A DNA stretch of 64,000 nucleotides, taken from Ganoderma boninense (Eukaryota > Basidiomycota > Agaricomycetes > Polyporales > Polyporaceae). Both the position numbers and the translations under genes were made by a program. The stretch is from NCBI GenBank assembly GCA_002900995.3, contig CM035309.1, positions 1,866,389-1,930,388 on the forward strand. The letters run 5' to 3'. Positions 12,444 to 25,116 of this stretch are shown piece after piece. Every line of letters starts with the position of its first letter. The stretch's first letter is position 1. The notes beneath the pieces are model-generated. The model had not been told where the DNA came from, did no database searches, and saw only the letters and a program-made list of their open reading frames with translations.

Positions 12444-14106
12444 TCAAAGCTTCGCCCGAGTACTCTGTCCTAGTGCACCCTCCTGCCTAAGCCTGGCTCT
12501 CTCCTCGGCACTCAACCCTAGCTCAGACAATATCTCCTCCGTATGTTCTCCACGTGATAAAATGGCAAACTGTGAACTATTTGAGGCATGTGCAAATGAT
12601 GGAGAAGTCGAAGGAGTTCTCGACAGAGAGGGATGTGGTTGCGGGACAGCCTGAGTATCGTTCTGTGATGCAGTCGAAGCGACAGCAGCAGCTTCGGCCG
12701 TCGAGAGTACCGGAAGGACACACGCATCAATACCTAAAAGACTGTCTTAGCAGAGCAGATCCAGTGCTAACCCACAGCGAGACGACAAACCATAGAAGAC
12801 CTCAGTCCAGTGGTCGCGAGGCATAAGCTTGAATCCCTCTTCGATGAAGTTCTTCATGCGAGGCCACGAGTCTCTGTCGTGCTGATCATCTGGAGTTAGC
12901 CGCCATCCGTCGACCGTGAAGTCTGGAGGTAAGGCCTTCAGGAATTGCTCGACAAATAATCGGAAGAACTGGGGTTCCAAGCAGCCCACAGATACCCATC
13001 GGCCATCGGCGCAGGTGTAGACATTGTAGTAAGGACAGCCACCGTCTAGGAGGCCTGTCCCCCGAGTATCCCCGAAAATGGGAAGGCGAAGATGCGAGAG
13101 GAGCAGGGGCCAAGTAGCAAGATAGCGAAGGCCTGTGACCTAGCGACCAGTCAGACTATCTGACTTTACAGTGTTGAGACACTGAGCTGTGTGCATACCA
13201 TGTCTGTGTTTACGACCTGTCCAAGACCACTCCGACTCCGATCAATGAGTGCAAGCAAGATGCCCAGGACACACATCAAACCTCCCCCGCCGAAATCCGC
13301 GAGGAGATTCAGAGGGAACTCCGGTTTTCTCTCGCCGGGGAACATCTATCAGAGCAAATACGATGAATGTAGGACCAGCGTGGGATCCACAAATGGGTGT
13401 CGGACTAACAGAGAGTACGCCGCTCACGGCCAGATAGTTCAGATCATGGCCTGGTCGATAATATATTAGCAGAGCAACACGTCCGAAAACCCGCTTGGAC
13501 CCACCGGCCATATCCTTATGCGGACCTGAGCAGTGATCCAGTCAGCTCGCATGCCAGAACACACACATCTCATCAACGAGCACTCGCCTGTCCGAGAGAA
13601 CCCGGCAAGTCGTGCATATATGAGCTTCTCATTCATGCCCTTGGTCTTCGAAACCGAATCCCCGACGAATAGTTCAGGACCAAGCTTCAACCGCTCCATG
13701 ACCCCAGGGCGGAAGGGGTCAATGAGAACGTCGGCTTGTTCCACGAGCTTCCGGACGACCGCATACCCGCTCGGTGTCTGCCACACGTCTCTAATGTCAG
13801 CGTATTCGTATTCTGTTGGGCACAGAGAGACCGACGAACCTTGGGGTCAATCGCGATCGACCGCTTTCCTCTTGCCAGAACGTCCGGCGTAATGGAGCCA
13901 TTCGAACCAGGGCGGTCGATTCGGACCACCTCTGCGCCGAAGTCCGCTAGGATCATACCGGCCATTGGACCCGGCGCAAGCCCTGCAAACTGTTACAACG
14001 TTTAGTCGTTCATGACGTTGTGACCATCCTTGAAAATATGGGACAAGAATACCTCCACGACTTTGATACCAGCGAGTGGGAGATTGCTCCGTGACTTGCC
14101 TGCCAT
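12444..14106 (-). CDS. Alpha-methylacyl-CoA racemase (CoA-transferase family III), peroxisomal
   Basis: Interconverts (2R)- and (2S)-2-methylacyl-CoA so that branched acyl chains can enter beta-oxidation. The start [18 protein letters not shown] joins by a normal intron to [25 protein letters not shown], the typical family N-terminus. Further family blocks are [31 protein letters not shown], the conserved [20 protein letters not shown] containing the catalytic His-Asp region, and [20 protein letters not shown]. Near the end, VFYG joins by an intron to IDACVLPVL, the usual GxDxCVxPVL motif. The C-terminus is GQSTRAKL, a type 1 peroxisomal signal. The intron at 13526-13587 has a GC rather than GT donor (ACAG/gcgagt). 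FOX2, which acts later on the same substrates, lies on the same strand 3.8 kb away across the LINE. No frame break was found. Confidence 0.9.
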
Positions 14107-14614
14107 GTTGTTGTCAGTCTAACTACCACACAACCGTTTTCCCTGGCCAGTGTGGAGTTTCGAGATGGACTGTGGCAAGCGATGTGGCGCGTAAGCTGCC
14201 GTGGGACATCTCGCGGCTTCGGGATCATAGTCCGCGGCTCATGATGCCATCCCTCGACCATGTTGAAAAACTTGAATGTTCGTACTTACAGAAAATTAAT
14301 TCCAATGGATAATGACACGCAATCGTATACAGGACATTCCACTCATCTACCGATACATCAAGAACATAAGCATCAGGATATGAGTATGCCGACCACTGGT
14401 CACCGTTACAGCAAAACCGACAAGCGAGAACCGTCAGCCCCACATTAAAATGACCGTGTATTAGAAAGGGAATAGATATTCGTCTATGCTGCGTAAAATA
14501 GCCATGTACCGCTGAGCCACAACGGGCGAAACGAACCTCGCGGAGTTAGTGGAGTGCGATGGAGTCTCGTGGACGGAGATGAACGACGAAGTGGTGAGAG
14601 AAAGAGGTGAAGCT
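14107..14614. other. Gap between racemase start and ABC transporter end
   Basis: About 500 bases, AT-richer in the middle. It should contain the racemase promoter and the ABC transporter 3' UTR. No coding signal was recognised. Confidence 0.35.
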
Positions 14615-17600
14615 TTACGAAGCCTCCTTGGCCTTTTCGGCCGTCCTGATGTCGCTGAGGGATATGGAAGAGCGTTCGCACATGCCGCGGAAGATACCGC
14701 CAGTCATGTTGAACAGGTTTGCTGGTGTGTCGAACTCGGCGATCTGGCCGGCGTCGAGGACACAGATCCGATCGTAGCCAATGATCGTGCGTAACCGATC
14801 TGTAGGACACAACCAAGTCAGAAAACAGAAAATGATGATAGACGGATGGGACATACGAGCAATGCACAGGATGGTGCGGTCGGCGAACTCGCTCGCGATC
14901 GTGTCCTGGATTTTCCTATCGGTCTCGTAATCCACGGACGCGGTCGCCTCATCGAGGATGAGGATCTTGCTGTCTTTGACAAGCGCACGGGCAAGAGAGA
15001 CGAGAGAGCGCTGCCCAATGGACAGGTTGCTCCCCTCGTCCTCAACGGGGCTGTCAAGCGTGAAACGGTTTACGGGAGTATGCGCGCCCGATGCCCCACC
15101 GTTCTTCTCCTCGTCATCGGTGTCATACTTGGTAGTATCTTCTACAAGATACGCTCTCCTAAGAGCATCCCACAACTGGGCATCGTCGTGCGCGCCGAAG
15201 GGATCGAGGTTGCTCCGCAGGGTGCCGGAGAACAGGAGAGGGTCCTGTGGGATGATCGCGAGCCCATTGCGTAGGTCATCGAGGCCGATGCTCGAGATGT
15301 CGACTCCGTCAATGGCGATCGAGCCCTCAGTTAACTCGACCAGTCGGTACAACGCGGTCATGATGCTGCTCTTGCCCGCGCCAGTGCGGCCGACGATTCC
15401 AATCTTCTCGCCCGCCTTCACCGACATGGTCATACCCCTGAGGACAGCAGGAAGCTCTGGGCGGTACTTGAGCACCACGTCCCTGAGCTCGATCTGCCCG
15501 TCTGCGGGCCACGACGCTGGCGGCTTGTGATCGGGGATCTCGTGCGGTGCCTCTTGCTCGAGCTCCCGCGTGTAGTGGACGATACGCTCGACGCTGTTGA
15601 AGTCGTTCTCGACCTCCGCGCTCTGGCGGACCAGCCAGCCGAAGGCTTGTTGGACGGATATGATGTACGACAACACCACACCGGTCTGTGACGGGGAGAT
15701 GCTGAAACGTGTGCCGACAGTGAGAATAGCGACGACAAGGGTAAGGAGGATCCCCATTAGGTCGAGGCGGATACCCAGCCAGCGCTGGTTCGTAACCGTG
15801 AGCCAGTACGCGCGGTTTTCGATGTCGACGCGCTTCCTGTTCTCCAGGAGGAACCGGTTTGACTCGCCGTAGGCACGGATAGTTGCAAGGCCAGAGAGAG
15901 ACTCGGAGAAGTGGCTGTAGAGCGAGGACCGCAGAACGGCGTCGATACGCTGCGGAGAACACGTCAATATTCCCTCAAGATGGTAGTGTAGACGGTACAA
16001 GATACCTTGAGCTCACGAGCACTCGACCTGTAGAAAATGGCAGCCCAAACGTACACAATCCCAACGACGCCGACAGCGATGAGGAACCACGGCAGGAGGA
16101 TCGCGATCAGGATGATGGCGCCCAGGATACTTGACATAGTCCCCACAAGCATCCGCATAGCGTCTCCGAGCGTGTTGTCGATGGTGTCGATATCCTTGGA
16201 GAAGCGGTTCATGATTCGACCAAGAGGCGTAGTCTCAAAGAATGACATGGGAGCGTACATGACGCGAGTGATCGCGGCACGATGCAGCGTTTGCGACGCA
16301 AAATAGGTCAGCGATGCGAATGTTGCGCCCATCATGAAGAACGTGATCGCCTGGGAGATACCGAGCCCGGCGTAGATACCCATGTAGAACCCGGAACCAA
16401 AGGCCCATTTCCTGCGAAGAAACTAAGTCCCCAAAACATCGCGGTCGAACAAGGAGAAGCACATACCTTTCTTGCCAATAGACCAGCCAATATGAGGACA
16501 TGACCTGCGCTCCCTGCATGAGAGCGACGGAGAGCAGGAGCAGCGGCAGGATGATGTAGCCCTTGCCAGCGCGGAGATACTCCGCGTACACCTCGTTGCT
16601 GACCGCGCCAGTGTTCCGCTCCTCCACCTGCATCATCGTCGCGCCCTGTTGGCGCTTCTTCGTCGCCTCGATTGCCTTCTCGTCCTTCACGTCCTCGACC
16701 GTCTCGTTCTCAGCTGCTTCCTCCTCCTTCTCCAGCTCGCTCTCCTTGCTCCCGAACTCGTTCACGAAGCGCGCGAAGTCACCGTCGGCAGCCATGAGAT
16801 CCGCATATGTGCCGTGTTCGCCGATCTTGCCCTCAGCCATCGTATAGATGTAGTCTACCTGGTGCAGGAAGTGCAGCGCATGCGTGACGAGGATGCGCGT
16901 CTTGCCCTGAGCGGCGCCGAGGAAGACGTTCTCGAAGACGTGCTTCCCGACGTGCGCATCGAGCGCGGAGATTGGGTCGTCGAAGATCTGAATGTCGGCC
17001 CCCACGTAGATCGCGCGACAGATGTTGATACGCTGCTTCTGCCCGCCCGAAAGCGAGATACCCTGGAACATGTGTCAGTGCCAAGGCGCATACACTTTCG
17101 CACACATGCCACAACAAAGACGTACTCGTTCACCGACTTCTGTCATGTCGCCGTTAGGAAGGAGATCAAGGTCGGCCTCAAGACACGCGTCGTGGATGGC
17201 CTGCCAGTACCGATCCTCATCGAAGGGTCGCCCGAATGTAATGTTATCCCGGACAGTGGCATTCTGGATCCAGGCACTCTGCGGGCAGTAGGCGACCGTT
17301 CCTTTGAAGCGCACGGTACCGGCAGTGCGGCGCATCTCCCCGATCATACCCTGGAGCAGGGATGACTTTCCGGAACCGACAGGGCCTGCATTCGTTGTAA
17401 TCAGCCTTCTGTGGAAGATGCCGCCCTGCTTAACTTACCAACGATAGCTATTAGCTGTCCGTGTGGAATGGAAAGGTTTACATCCTTAAGCTTGAAAGTC
17501 TCTTCATGCTTCGGCTCACTTTCTACAATGGCTGGAGCAGCCGTTTTGTCGTGCTTTTTGCCTTTCTTTCCCTTGCCCGCGGGTGCATCGGGGGGCGGCC

Positions 17601-19326
17601 CGTCCCAAACGAACTCGCCTTCGACGATCTGGACGGCATCGTTCAACTCCTCGTCCTGCACGGTTGTCTCCGTAAGCATCTCGGCCTCGAAAACGCCGTA
17701 CAAACGTTGAGTCGCGTTGTATGCGTCAGCGCTGGCGCTCAGGGCCAGAGCTAGTAAACTCCGGTCAGCGGGATATCGCCAATGTGATCACTGCCAAGGG
17801 AACTTACGCAAAAACATGAGCGGCATCCGGAGCAACTGGAAGAGCGTGAGAGACGAGAAGATGTTGGCGGGGTCAAGCGAATGGCCAGTCGCGGAATAGA
17901 CGACGAACGCAAGAACGCTGGCGAGTGCGGGGAGGGAGACACCGATGGCGTTGTTCCCCGATCGTATAACCAGGAGAGAGCGAATGTATCTGAACACACA
18001 ACTTAAGCGTGAGGAAATGGGCGACAGCGAGGGTGTCTGTAGACTTACGCCATTTCCCTACCACGCAGCTCTGCAATGCGCTTGAGGTAAGGGACCTCCC
18101 AAGCGAAGTACTTGATAATCTTCATGGATCCCAAAAGTTCCTGAAGCAGTTTCGCTCGTTTGTCCGTCCACGCCATGGATTTGTGGCGAAGCTTGATGAA
18201 CTGTCTCATGACGACTGTCTGGATGGGCGTCATCAAGATGAAGAACGCGAACCCAGCCAGAGCAGAAGGCCCAAGGTTCACGAGTAGAATGATGAGACAA
18301 ACGATCATCTGTATTGGCGCGGTGAAAGCAAGCTGAAGGAAAGAGCAGCAGAAGTCGATACGCGAAACATCAGTTGAGATATGATTCACGAGTTTGCCAT
18401 TGGTGAGTGTTGTCCGAGCACGGGAGGAGAGCCTCAGGGAGCGGTCATATATCGCAGAGATGAGGCCACCACGAAGAAGGACACCAGTAGAGGCAGCGCG
18501 GTAGAAGAAGTGGTGGTTGCACAGGGAAGAGAAGATTTGGAGTGCGAACAGGCCAAAGGCCAAACCGATACCCTTGCCAACCGGAGGTGCCTCGTCTTGC
18601 TGACCTCGAAGGTGAGCCGCATACGATTCTGTCGCAAAGTTGACGATAGCCTGCAAAACCAAATTGAGAGTTCCATATCACGAAGGCTCGAGGGGAACAT
18701 ACCTTGACGAGCAGAGGACTGGTAATTTGTGCGACGTCGGAAAAGAGCTTGAACAGACCGCCGGTCCAGAACCACCACTTGACACTGTCGTTCATGGCGA
18801 ACACCAGACTTGCCCTCTTCCTCCCATCCTTCTCCCGCCACTGCTTCTCGCGTTCCGCACGAACCCCTCGCAAAGACCACCACACACCCTTCAAGCCTGG
18901 ACTGATTTCACCATTTGCGAGGCGCTGATTGTACTCAGCGGCTTGCTTCCGACGCCTCTCAAAAGACTGCGTGATCTTCTCGGCAATGGCAGCGGATGCG
19001 CGGTGGTCCTGGAGTTTGTAGAGGTCGGTGGCTTCAAGGGGACGCGCATATCCCAGAGACATGAGGGGGGTGATCCATCCGAAGGTAAGGATATTATACC
19101 ATGCGGCAGTGGCCTCCGGGATGTCGTCGGCATCGTCAAGCGAGGCCTTGGGAGGAGGGATGTCCTTGGGCGTCAGGAGGGACTTGACGGACCTGCGGAC
19201 GACACAGGAAGTGTCAAGGCAAATTCAGAAGTTCGGGAGGAGAGTGTCACACCATCGAGATTTCTTGACAAGCTTGAGCGAGTTCTCAGACTCGGACTCC
19301 ATTTTCTCCAAGGCATTGTCGTTCAT
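14615..19326 (-). CDS. ABCC (MRP)-family multidrug transporter, YOR1-like
   Basis: ATP-driven export pump of the plasma membrane; YOR1 homologues export oligomycin and other organic anions. The full-transporter layout is TMD1-NBD1-TMD2-NBD2, about 1,400 residues over many exons. In NBD1, PVGSGKSS-type Walker A is followed by VAYCPQSAWIQNATVRDNITFG, the signature SLSGGQKQRINICRA and IFDDPISALDAHVGK; the last phrase is characteristic of the YOR1 subgroup. NBD2 has Walker A GIVGRTGAGKSS, the non-canonical signature LSIGQRSLVSLARAL, Walker B KILILDEATASVD and the H-loop AHRLRTI, read across an intron. An acidic and lysine-rich linker of about 60 residues (EEEAAENETVEDVKDEKAIE) follows NBD1. The protein ends IRTAEKAKEAS. 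The start MNDNALEKMESESE is the first ATG of the last upstream exon. Substrate is not predictable from sequence. Confidence 0.88.
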
Positions 19327-20281
19327 CGTGAAGAAGCAGAGGCGAAACGACAAGCAGAGCCCAGGGTGAGAGGTCCGGAGGCCTTTTAAGAAGAAGAAAT
19401 GCCGGCAGTCGCAGATGGCGAGTCACCAGGAGAGAGGCTCGCGGCGGCTGGCCTGCGCATTAGAGAGCATCCCGGCAGCAACCCCGGCAGCATCCACAGG
19501 CAAGAGCGCACCCTTGCATTGCGTTCTCAGGATGACAAACCTCGGGGTGCGGCGCCTAACCAAGGCACGGACGAGGGTGGGGCATGCCTCCGATCCATCG
19601 GCCCTCTCGATCGTCCCGCACTGATCGAGTATCTCTGGCGTCTACCCCCACAGCCCAGTGCTCCTTCAGAACCTGGCCTTGCGCTCTGGCTCCATCCCAG
19701 CGACAGTCTCTATGTCTTGCAAAGAAATATGCCAGTTGGGGCCACGGAACTGCACACACACTGTGCCGATATTCCCCCGAGTCGATTCCGATGCACCGCC
19801 GCCCCCATGAACCTACTTCGCAATCCCGATATCCGAAAACACAGCCGCGACGGTCAGCCACTGCTTAAGTGCAGCATAAACAAGTTTTGAACGTTAATCG
19901 ATACAACACAACAAACTGTATAGCTCACACTGGACTTTATCCGCACAAAGTGCGTGCATGATCTATCTATGTGATACCTGTGCTTCCTTCCGAAAGCCTG
20001 ACGGATGTCTCCGTAGAACAATGCTTACACAGCATGGTTGTTAACCCACCGCGTCGTACATACGTATGTACGCCTCTCGGACCTCTTCCTCTTCGGAAAA
20101 CAAGCTAGAAGCGTCCGAGTTATTCTCCTTTTACGTTCAACGGAGCATGTGTGGATCCACTGCTTAGGCAAGTTCGCAAATCCAACGCCCAAGCTTGAGC
20201 CACCTGTGGAATCTGAATTCGCACTTCCGCGTGGAGCTCGCCGTTCTGGATGGAACGCTTGAGGGCACTGGCGAATCAGGC
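19327..20281. other. Gap between ABC transporter start and DBP6 end
   Basis: The 163-codon plus-strand frame at 19399-19890 has no domain and no homologue I recognise, so I treat it as chance. The stretch nearest 19327 should hold the transporter promoter. Confidence 0.35.
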
Positions 20282-22934
20282 TCAATTCGAACCCCGAGCA
20301 TACACCTCCTTCAAGCGCGTCAACGCTGCCTGCAGACCAGGTTAGACCAGTGGAACCACCACAGTTGATAGGAGACATGTCAATATTCACCTCGTACGCA
20401 GGTTCCAACGGCCCGAGTTCTGTATCCCCTATTCTCAGACGCTTCACCTTTTCCAGATGGTCCGCCTCCTTGAGCATGTTCTTGAAATGGCGCGCCTGCG
20501 AACAACGGTCGGTCAGTCCGGGTATGCAAGCACGGGTGCTGTTGTGGAGTTCTCACCTCCTGTTCCTCGACTAATGTCCATGCGTCACCGGCCCGGCCAG
20601 CTCTCGCTGTTCGGCCTACCCTGTGAACGTACTTTCTGAAGTCGATTGGAACGTCGTAGCTCACGACGTGGGAGACATGGCTGATATCGATTCCTCGCGA
20701 AATGACGTCGGAGCAAATGAGTCTGTAGGATTGCACCAATCAACTCGGTTTCCGAGAGACCGGAGTATGAAGAAGCATACATTTGGATATCCTGGTTTTT
20801 GAATTGCTCCAGGATAGACTTCCGTTCCCCGGGCGCCAAGTCACTGGAGTATGCCCGCGCTACGACACTCTTGCTCCGCGATTCTTGACGGGAGCCTTCG
20901 AAGAACTCGAAAAGCCGCACAAGACGCGTCGTTGACTCGGCAGATTTCGTGAAAACCAGCGCGTTGGTGACACTGCGTGTGTGGACAAGATGGAATAGCA
21001 CGAGCGGCTTGACCGATGACTCGCATACGATCATGTGTTCCTACATCATAGGGGTTAAGACATTGCACGTTGCGCACATAGGGAACATTACCGTCAGCGA
21101 GGCCGGCATGGTGAACTTTTCCATGACGAAATCCAGGACGCCCTCCTCCTTGCTCATCGCCGACGTCTTCGGGCTTTGTACGACAATGTATTTGGGCTGC
21201 CGCAACCCCAGCGCGGCAATCTTTGCTGGATCCCGCGTGAGGGTAGCCGAGAACAGGAGCTTTTGGCATGACGACTCTTTCTTTTCGTCGAAGTCCGTTC
21301 GGACATAGTCAACGTCGCGCAGCAGGTGAAGGAAGGCCGGGGCTAGAGAATCTGGACGCGAATGCTCTTCTGCCGCGGCTCCAACTGACCAATGCCCCGC
21401 TGTCGTGCTGCCCGCGTCATCAGATGCCCGAGGAGGTCGGGTTGCGGCGAGTACTTGCGCTAGCCAATCCTGGAATGATTGTGCTAGCAGGCGATCGGCT
21501 TCGTCTATAACCTAAACATACGTTTCGAACGGCGCGCGCTCGCAAGTACGCAGGATGACTCACTAGGAAACGTAAGTGTTGCAGGGAGAAATTGGGCGTG
21601 CCATTCAGATGGTCCATCAGGCGTCCCGGTGTACATATGAGGATGTCTATTTTGCTTGAGCCACCTTGCAGTCTGAGGAACAAGGACATCAACAGGATTC
21701 CAAGGTCCGAGTGTGCCAACCCACTCCGAGGTTCGTTCTGCCACTAGCTGGGCTTGTTCATGAGCAAACGAATGCTGTCCTGTCGCTGTACCAATCTTTC
21801 ACCATTTATGTGAGTGCCATGCTGGTTGTATGTCGAGCTGTAGTCTTACTTTCAGACCGCGCCCCTTGGCAACTGCTTCGAAGGTTTCTCGCACTTGTAC
21901 TACCAAGTCGCGGGTTGGCAACACTATCAGTGTCCTCAACCGAGTTACGACACGAGATGATAGGATCTGACATGCAGCGGTGTTAGTCTCTGCCGCTACC
22001 AGCCACTAAATACGACAAGAACACAGACCTCCACGATGGGCAAGACATAAGCAAGAGTCTTCCCGCTTCCGGTAGGGGCAGACACGCAAATGTCGTCTGG
22101 CGGATCATACGGACGATACAACGCCCTCGACTTTGGCGACGAAAGAAGAAATGGCACGACCGCTGTCTGTACTATTCCAGCAGACTCGGCATAAGCAGTA
22201 CATCGATAGAGTACGGAGAACCGGGACAGACCAGCGAAGAGCTCTGTGATTCCCAGGTCCTTCAGCCTACTCCGTATTCGCCCACTCAGCCCAGTCCGCT
22301 CATCCAACGCTTCTTTGACATCGGCATCGAGTGGCACGGTGGTGGCAGGATCGACGACCTCCGCCTCGATCAAGGCCTTGTCCAGGCCCTGGAGCGCGAG
22401 CACAGACTTGGACGGCGCTTCGGGCCTGCGAGGCTGGGGGAACGCCGGGAGGGCAGCGGGAGGGGTGGGAGGTCGCTCGCGAGGTGCAGGAGAAGACTTC
22501 GCAGGGGGCTCGTCTTCATCTGGGCTCGAAGCGCGAGACTCCTCCGGCTCACCGATGTCGACTTTACGTCGTTTCCTCGGCCGTTCTGCCTCCTTCTGGG
22601 TGCGCGGTGCATGGATAGCGACCTCAGGGAGAGCGCGCACCTCCTCAGCTTCTGCAGCACTCTCGCTCTCGGAGCCACCAGACCCGGACTCGTCAGCTCT
22701 GGACTCGTCCTCCTCGTTACGTTTCTTCCCGGCAGTGGTGCGTCCGCCCGCCTGAGGCTTCTCGGGCAAGGCCTTGCGCTTTTTACGTCTCTCTTTCTTC
22801 GCTTTGAGGTACCTCTTCTTTGCCGTCGTCTTCGTCTAAGTCCTGCGGTGAGTTCAAGAACGATCATGACATCGATCATGGATGCTCACCTTAGCACCTT
22901 GGGAGACGGCAGGCGCGGCCGCCGGCTGAGCCAT
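20282..22934 (-). CDS. DBP6: ATP-dependent DEAD-box RNA helicase, DBP6/DDX51-like (ribosome biogenesis)
   Basis: Nucleolar RNA helicase expected to act in early 60S subunit assembly. The start [15 protein letters not shown] joins across an intron to a strongly basic stretch ([16 protein letters not shown]), a likely nucleolar signal. A long S/E/P-rich low-complexity region follows. Core motifs in order: [18 protein letters not shown] leading into [14 protein letters not shown] (motif I), [10 protein letters not shown] (Ib), [13 protein letters not shown] (II, split by an intron), [11 protein letters not shown] (III), [11 protein letters not shown] (IV), [12 protein letters not shown] (V) and [13 protein letters not shown] (VI). 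The AVVPFLL-type N-terminal motif before motif I and the [11 protein letters not shown] stretch fit the DBP6 branch. The C-terminus reads [13 protein letters not shown]. Assignment to the DEAD family is certain; the DBP6 subgroup is likely. Confidence 0.85.
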
Positions 22935-24645
22935 GTCTGGAACCCGCTGCGGGACTGAGCTCCACAAGTCTAGTAAGTTCCGGCCTTGATTTGATTCACC
23001 ACACAGCCGTGATGACCGAGCCGGGTCTTGGAGCGAGGGAGACCAGATAACAGTGACAGACAAGTCGGTCGAGGACGTTGGACGCAAGTCTGTGCATGCC
23101 AGGAAGCGACGGGCGTAGAATATTTAGACGCTCACGGCCCGTCGAGCGGGCCGTTGCGAAACCTTGTTTGCGCCGCATATATGCAGGCGTGAGGCGGCCC
23201 ACGAGCAGCCCTCTTGCCTCCGACCTCGTACCCAGTCCCGCCCCGACTCCTCTGGACGACAGCTGTGGGCCATGTCATGCAACGGCCATCATGGCACGTC
23301 ACTGCAACGGAAGACGCCAATGCGATCGAGTCGCCAATTTCCTCAGCTGAAGTCTACTGGATCGTTCGACCGCCCATGGCTCTGCCCATGACCCTGCTGC
23401 CGAGCCTTGAGGTGGCCCTACGAAGAAACAGGAAAATTCGTTGACAGGTGTCCCACATGTGGCACGAGAACAATGAAGATAATGACGCTGTTTGCCCGTC
23501 ACTGTCTTGCTCGACTTGTTCCCGTGATGAGGTGAGTCTATGTTCAGCCTATCTGATAAACGGTCGGAATGGGTGGGACCGCTGGACTTTTTCACGGGTG
23601 TTTCATCGGTCGATACCACGTTCTTCCGAGTCCACGTGGGGCGACGGGGCTTCAGCACGTTTTGTTTGACTCCCTTCCCTGACTCCGAGTAACCCACAGT
23701 CATATCGATGTTCTACTTGGCTTGGTCGAACATGCCGAATATTGTTGCGCTTAAAAGGTTGACGAAGCCACGGAGCGGGTACGTGGATGCGAGCTACATT
23801 TCCGCGATATCTAAACACAATACCATTACCCGCAGCTGGTTGATCGATCCGATATCCGTTGCAGGTGCTCCACCAAGTTGCCGTGGATATAGGTGGATAT
23901 CCGCATCTGCGGTCATGATCTCGTACGGCGTCGGACTCCGAGTGTGGCGTTCAAGTCCTCATGTAAGGGAATATCTCCAGGGCTGTGTACTCAGGATATC
24001 CTGGACTTGCCGCGTGCGTACTGGTCTTCCTGCGGTGGAAATTGTTTCGATGCCAAACTCAACGGGGCACATCGGACTCTGGGCGGCGAATTGCCGGGTA
24101 CGTTCTTGTATCGTCTGGACTCGACGATTCAAACGCGCGTTACGTTCGTGTTTGCAGTTCAACCGGCTCGCGTCAGGCGATTCCTGAACAGCAGGCACTC
24201 GTGTCACAGGACCGGCTAGGTCGGTCATGCTTCTCCGGACATGAACACCTTGTACCGGCCCCCCGCAGGCTCTTATCACCTTCCCATCTTCGACATTCCT
24301 GCATGCGGATATCTTCGCAATCTGGAAACCGTATCTTGCCGCTGCAGCGATGCCTCTCCGGAACAGATGGGCGGCTGAAGGGCAGCCACCGGAACCATTT
24401 AAGTCGATTTCTCTCGTGACAACACATCCAATGCTGGCGTGAGGTGTTTCCGCTTGCGTCTGATTTTCGTCCTGTGAGGGCGTCTTAGCCGCATATAAGA
24501 GTATTGGCTGCTGCCCCGTTATCGTATCGGTACCTCATCTCCATTCTCCCCCGCCAACCTCGTCAACGTCTAACGTTCGAGAGTCCTTGCCTCCCATCAT
24601 ATTCGTCGCAACCCCTCCTCTGCTCCCCACCCCATTTCGTCAATC
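22935..24645. other. 1.7 kb without a recognised gene
   Basis: Plus-strand frames at 23708-24187 and 23985-24419 have no recognisable domain. The right end carries a TATA-like element and a pyrimidine-rich leader for the small cysteine-rich gene. Several GATATC-like hexamers occur around 23.8-24.3 kb without a clear pattern. Confidence 0.35.
24494..24498 (+). promoter_or_regulatory. TATA-like element of the small cysteine-rich gene
   Basis: TATAA in GCATATAAGAG lies 152 bases upstream of the ATG at 24646, followed by a C/T-rich leader typical of fungal promoters. Confidence 0.35.
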
Positions 24646-25116
24646 ATGTGCTGGGAAGAATGGTCAGCCGTTCCGCTGCGTCGCGTACAGTTGCATGGAC
24701 TCATTCATCGCTACTAGCTGTGGCAACCAGCACCGAGGATGCCCGGTAAATCCGTCCGCGAACCTTGGTTGATGCATCACAGACTAACGTCGCCCACCCA
24801 CCGCTCCCGCCGTCCACCACCAGCACTTCGTGATCTTGTACTATTCCGGCGAGAAGTGGGATTGCGGCTCGCCGAACTGCGGACTCAGCTCGCAGCATGC
24901 GCACAAGAACTCACGCAATTGCCCGTGTCCAAAGGTGCGTGCTGCGCGTGCCCTGACCGACGCGTCTGCACACTCCGTTCGTTGCTTCCCAGGCTGAGGC
25001 TGACCGGATGGCCATGACAGACGTACCGCGAACGACGCAAGGTGTTGAATCTGATACAGGAACCCTGTGATGGCTGCAAGGAGGCCGCGCTCGCAGCGCG
25101 TGTCAGGCGTCGATAA
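24646..25116 (+). CDS. Small cysteine/histidine-rich protein, 83 residues, four exons
   Basis: Function unknown. Exons 24646-24662, 24718-24745, 24824-24934 and 25021-25116 join in frame with standard GT-AG introns of 55, 78 and 86 nt; the second has a good branch site (GACTAACG). The product starts MCWEECCGNQHRGCPHF, continues YYSGEKWDCGSPNCGLSSQH, then NSRNCPCPKTYRERRKV, and ends near QEPCDGCKEAALAARVRR. It has ten cysteines, mostly in pairs (CC, C-x4-C, C-P-C, C-x2-C), and four histidines, so zinc binding is plausible. There is no signal peptide, so it is probably intracellular. Similar CxH-type small proteins are, as far as I recall, common and uncharacterised in agaricomycetes. It is too split to appear as one open frame. 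The first short exon is the least certain part. Confidence 0.6.

Noticed and set aside
19399..19890. 163-codon plus-strand frame between the ABC transporter and DBP6
   Set aside because: No recognisable motif, and it lies in the expected transporter promoter.
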